Origin: Casuarina equisetifolia
Lineage: Eukaryota; Streptophyta; Magnoliopsida; Fagales; Casuarinaceae
NCBI GenBank assembly: GCA_028551475.1
Contig: CM052357.1
Coordinates: 11,145,931 to 11,209,930 of the forward strand
DNA: 64,000 nucleotides
Direction: 5' to 3'
The notes beneath the pieces were generated by a model. It saw only the letters and a program-made list of their open reading frames with translations. It did no database searches and was not told where the DNA came from. This document shows positions 62,336-64,000 of the stretch, piece by piece. The position numbers and the translations under genes were made by a program. How positions within the stretch are numbered: the first letter of the stretch is position 1; each line of letters begins with the position of its first letter.

Positions 62336-64000
62336 TATAAAGAGATAATATCATTATAGGAGAATGCCCTTAACCATCATGTAAAATTTTTTTTCATTAA
62401 TTAGTAATTTTTATGGATAAAAATCTAGTAATGAATTGAACAAAAGAATCTACTGAAGTGTATGAGTTACATTTAAATACTAAAAAAGAAAAAAAGAAAA
62501 GAAAAATTATTTGCAAGCAATGTAAATCCTAATATACCAATAAAGCATGTCAATCACTACACTTGGTTGTTTTAGTGTTTCACGCCACAACTTCTTTAGC
62601 CTTTCTTTACAAAGAAATAAATTGAGTGGTTAAGAATACATTTTTCAAATTGTTGTGCAAGTACATTTATAGATGCAAGAAACTAATAAACAAAGGCATT
62701 GGGTTAACTCCAATCATTATCAGTACGTCATTGTAATAAGCTCAAGTTTGAGGCAGCAGTACCTGAGGAAGCACATGTGCTCACTAGTCGAGGAAGCAAA
62801 ATCTGACGATCTCTCACATCCATGCAATTGAACAAAAGAATCTACAATAAGATATAAACACTGCATGTGAGAAGTCAATTAATCCCCGTCATATTCTAGC
62901 TAGACAAGAATAAAAACATTCATCACTAGACATCTAAGCCACGATAATAGAATTCGCATTAGCTATCCAGAGACACTCAAAACACAAACCTTCAAACTAT
63001 ATCAAGTCATCTAATGTGAATTTTTTACTTGCTTTGACACTTTGTCAGCCTCCTCCATGCTCTTAATTTGGATGTGACCATTGCCCCAACCTTGCTTCCA
63101 GATTCAACCTTAACAGAAGCAGATGACACTTTCATGTTTCCTTTAATAGCACCAAAGAACCACTTAGCACAAACTTCCATACTCTCAAGACTATAAGCCC
63201 TATTCAGGTAAAAGACCAAGTGTCCACAAGGACTTTTAGACACTTCCAATGAGGTAGTGGATTTGGAATAAATATCATAGACATTTTGAGCTCTCCCAGG
63301 AATATGTGTAGTTGAAAGACCTCTTTAAAAAGCTTCAGACAAATCTACTTCCCGGATCTTCTGATTTTACGATCCAAGTAGAGAAAATTAAAATGGGCAA
63401 AAAGGAATTAAAGAAGAGAAAAGAACAGAAAACAAAGAACAAAAAAAGAAAATATTTTTACCAATGTGAAAATGCCAATTACTTTCTTAAGCGTTGAAAT
63501 AGTTAAATATCTAAAGCAAAGGTACACCACATTTCCTTTTTACAAGGTAAATATAACTCCTATGCCAAAACAATATTGAACTTGACACTTCACCAATTGT
63601 TTAAGGCTAAGAGACATCGTTTAGCATAAAGGATGATGCTTTACATAACATATTTGACACCACACATTATTTTTATGCTTCTATGGACATAAAAATTTCT
63701 CCGTATCTGTCCCTCTCCCCCCATGTACATTTACTGTTTACACATAATGATAAGGATAAACCTAAGGTGAAAACTCAAGCAGTCCAATATGGACATGTTT
63801 TTGTTTTACATTTGATCGATTTTATTACTTTCCTAGCCATCCATCGTGATAAAAAAAAAAAACTCAGAAGGTTTTGTGAGTTAACAAGTTTGGAGACATA
63901 CTGATACATAGGTTGCATGTAAAGCAAAACCAGGAATAGACTAATTTCAACTAACATTTTCAAACATTTTCCTCTTTCCCGTTCTGTTAAGCCAACATTT
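62336..64000. other. AT-rich intergenic DNA
   Basis: No gene is recognised. A minus-strand frame (63025-63249, extendable to about 63300) gives a peptide with SPCGHLVFYLNRAYSLES and a basic end KLRAWRRLTKCQSK. It has no domain that I know and may be a gene fragment. Confidence 0.35.

Overview
The window is nuclear DNA of a eudicot plant. Genes contain GT-AG introns, intergenic DNA is AT-rich, plant retroelements are abundant, and the recognised proteins are plant families (ERD15, BPG2, PrfB3, DUF26 receptor kinases). The species cannot be fixed from the sequence alone. An assembly gap of exactly 500 N lies at 44884-45383.

Layout. (1) 1 to about 8.25 kb: a decayed LINE on the minus strand, keeping ORF1 (DUF4283-like plus zinc knuckle), endonuclease, reverse transcriptase and RNase H. 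A solo LTR of a second element (4322-5996) interrupts its ORF1. (2) 8.25-16.0 kb: a mosaic of Ty1-copia pieces and three copies of a repeat of about 2.1 kb rich in GGTCAA/TTGACC and GGGCCAAAC motifs. (3) 16-45 kb: the genic core. It holds ERD15 (+), BPG2 (-), an F-box gene (-), a GNAT-BRCT fusion gene (+) and the first exons of PrfB3 (+), which run into the gap. A tandem repeat of about 265 bp sits at 28.3-29.5 kb. (4) 46.2-62.3 kb: a tandem duplication of a cysteine-rich receptor-like kinase (CRK) gene with about 2 kb of upstream DNA. Both copies are damaged. The first keeps an open ectodomain but has a broken kinase. The second is split by a 5480-bp Ty3-gypsy chromovirus (55304-60783, perfect 5-bp target duplication) and has lost its kinase exons. 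(5) 62.3-64 kb: AT-rich DNA without a recognised gene.

Functional reading. BPG2 and PrfB3 are both chloroplast RNA or translation factors, and I recall that their Arabidopsis orthologues are adjacent. ERD15 and a GNAT-type gene are, from memory, close together on another Arabidopsis chromosome. The window may therefore keep an unfractionated ancestral gene order. ERD15 (a PABP-binding stress protein) and the CRKs belong to stress signalling. The GNAT-BRCT protein looks nuclear and related to chromatin or DNA damage. I found no tRNA, rRNA or CRISPR. The least ordinary items are the GNAT-BRCT fusion, a GC-AG intron in BPG2, the decay of the CRK pair toward ectodomain-only genes, and the transition-driven death of the chromovirus.
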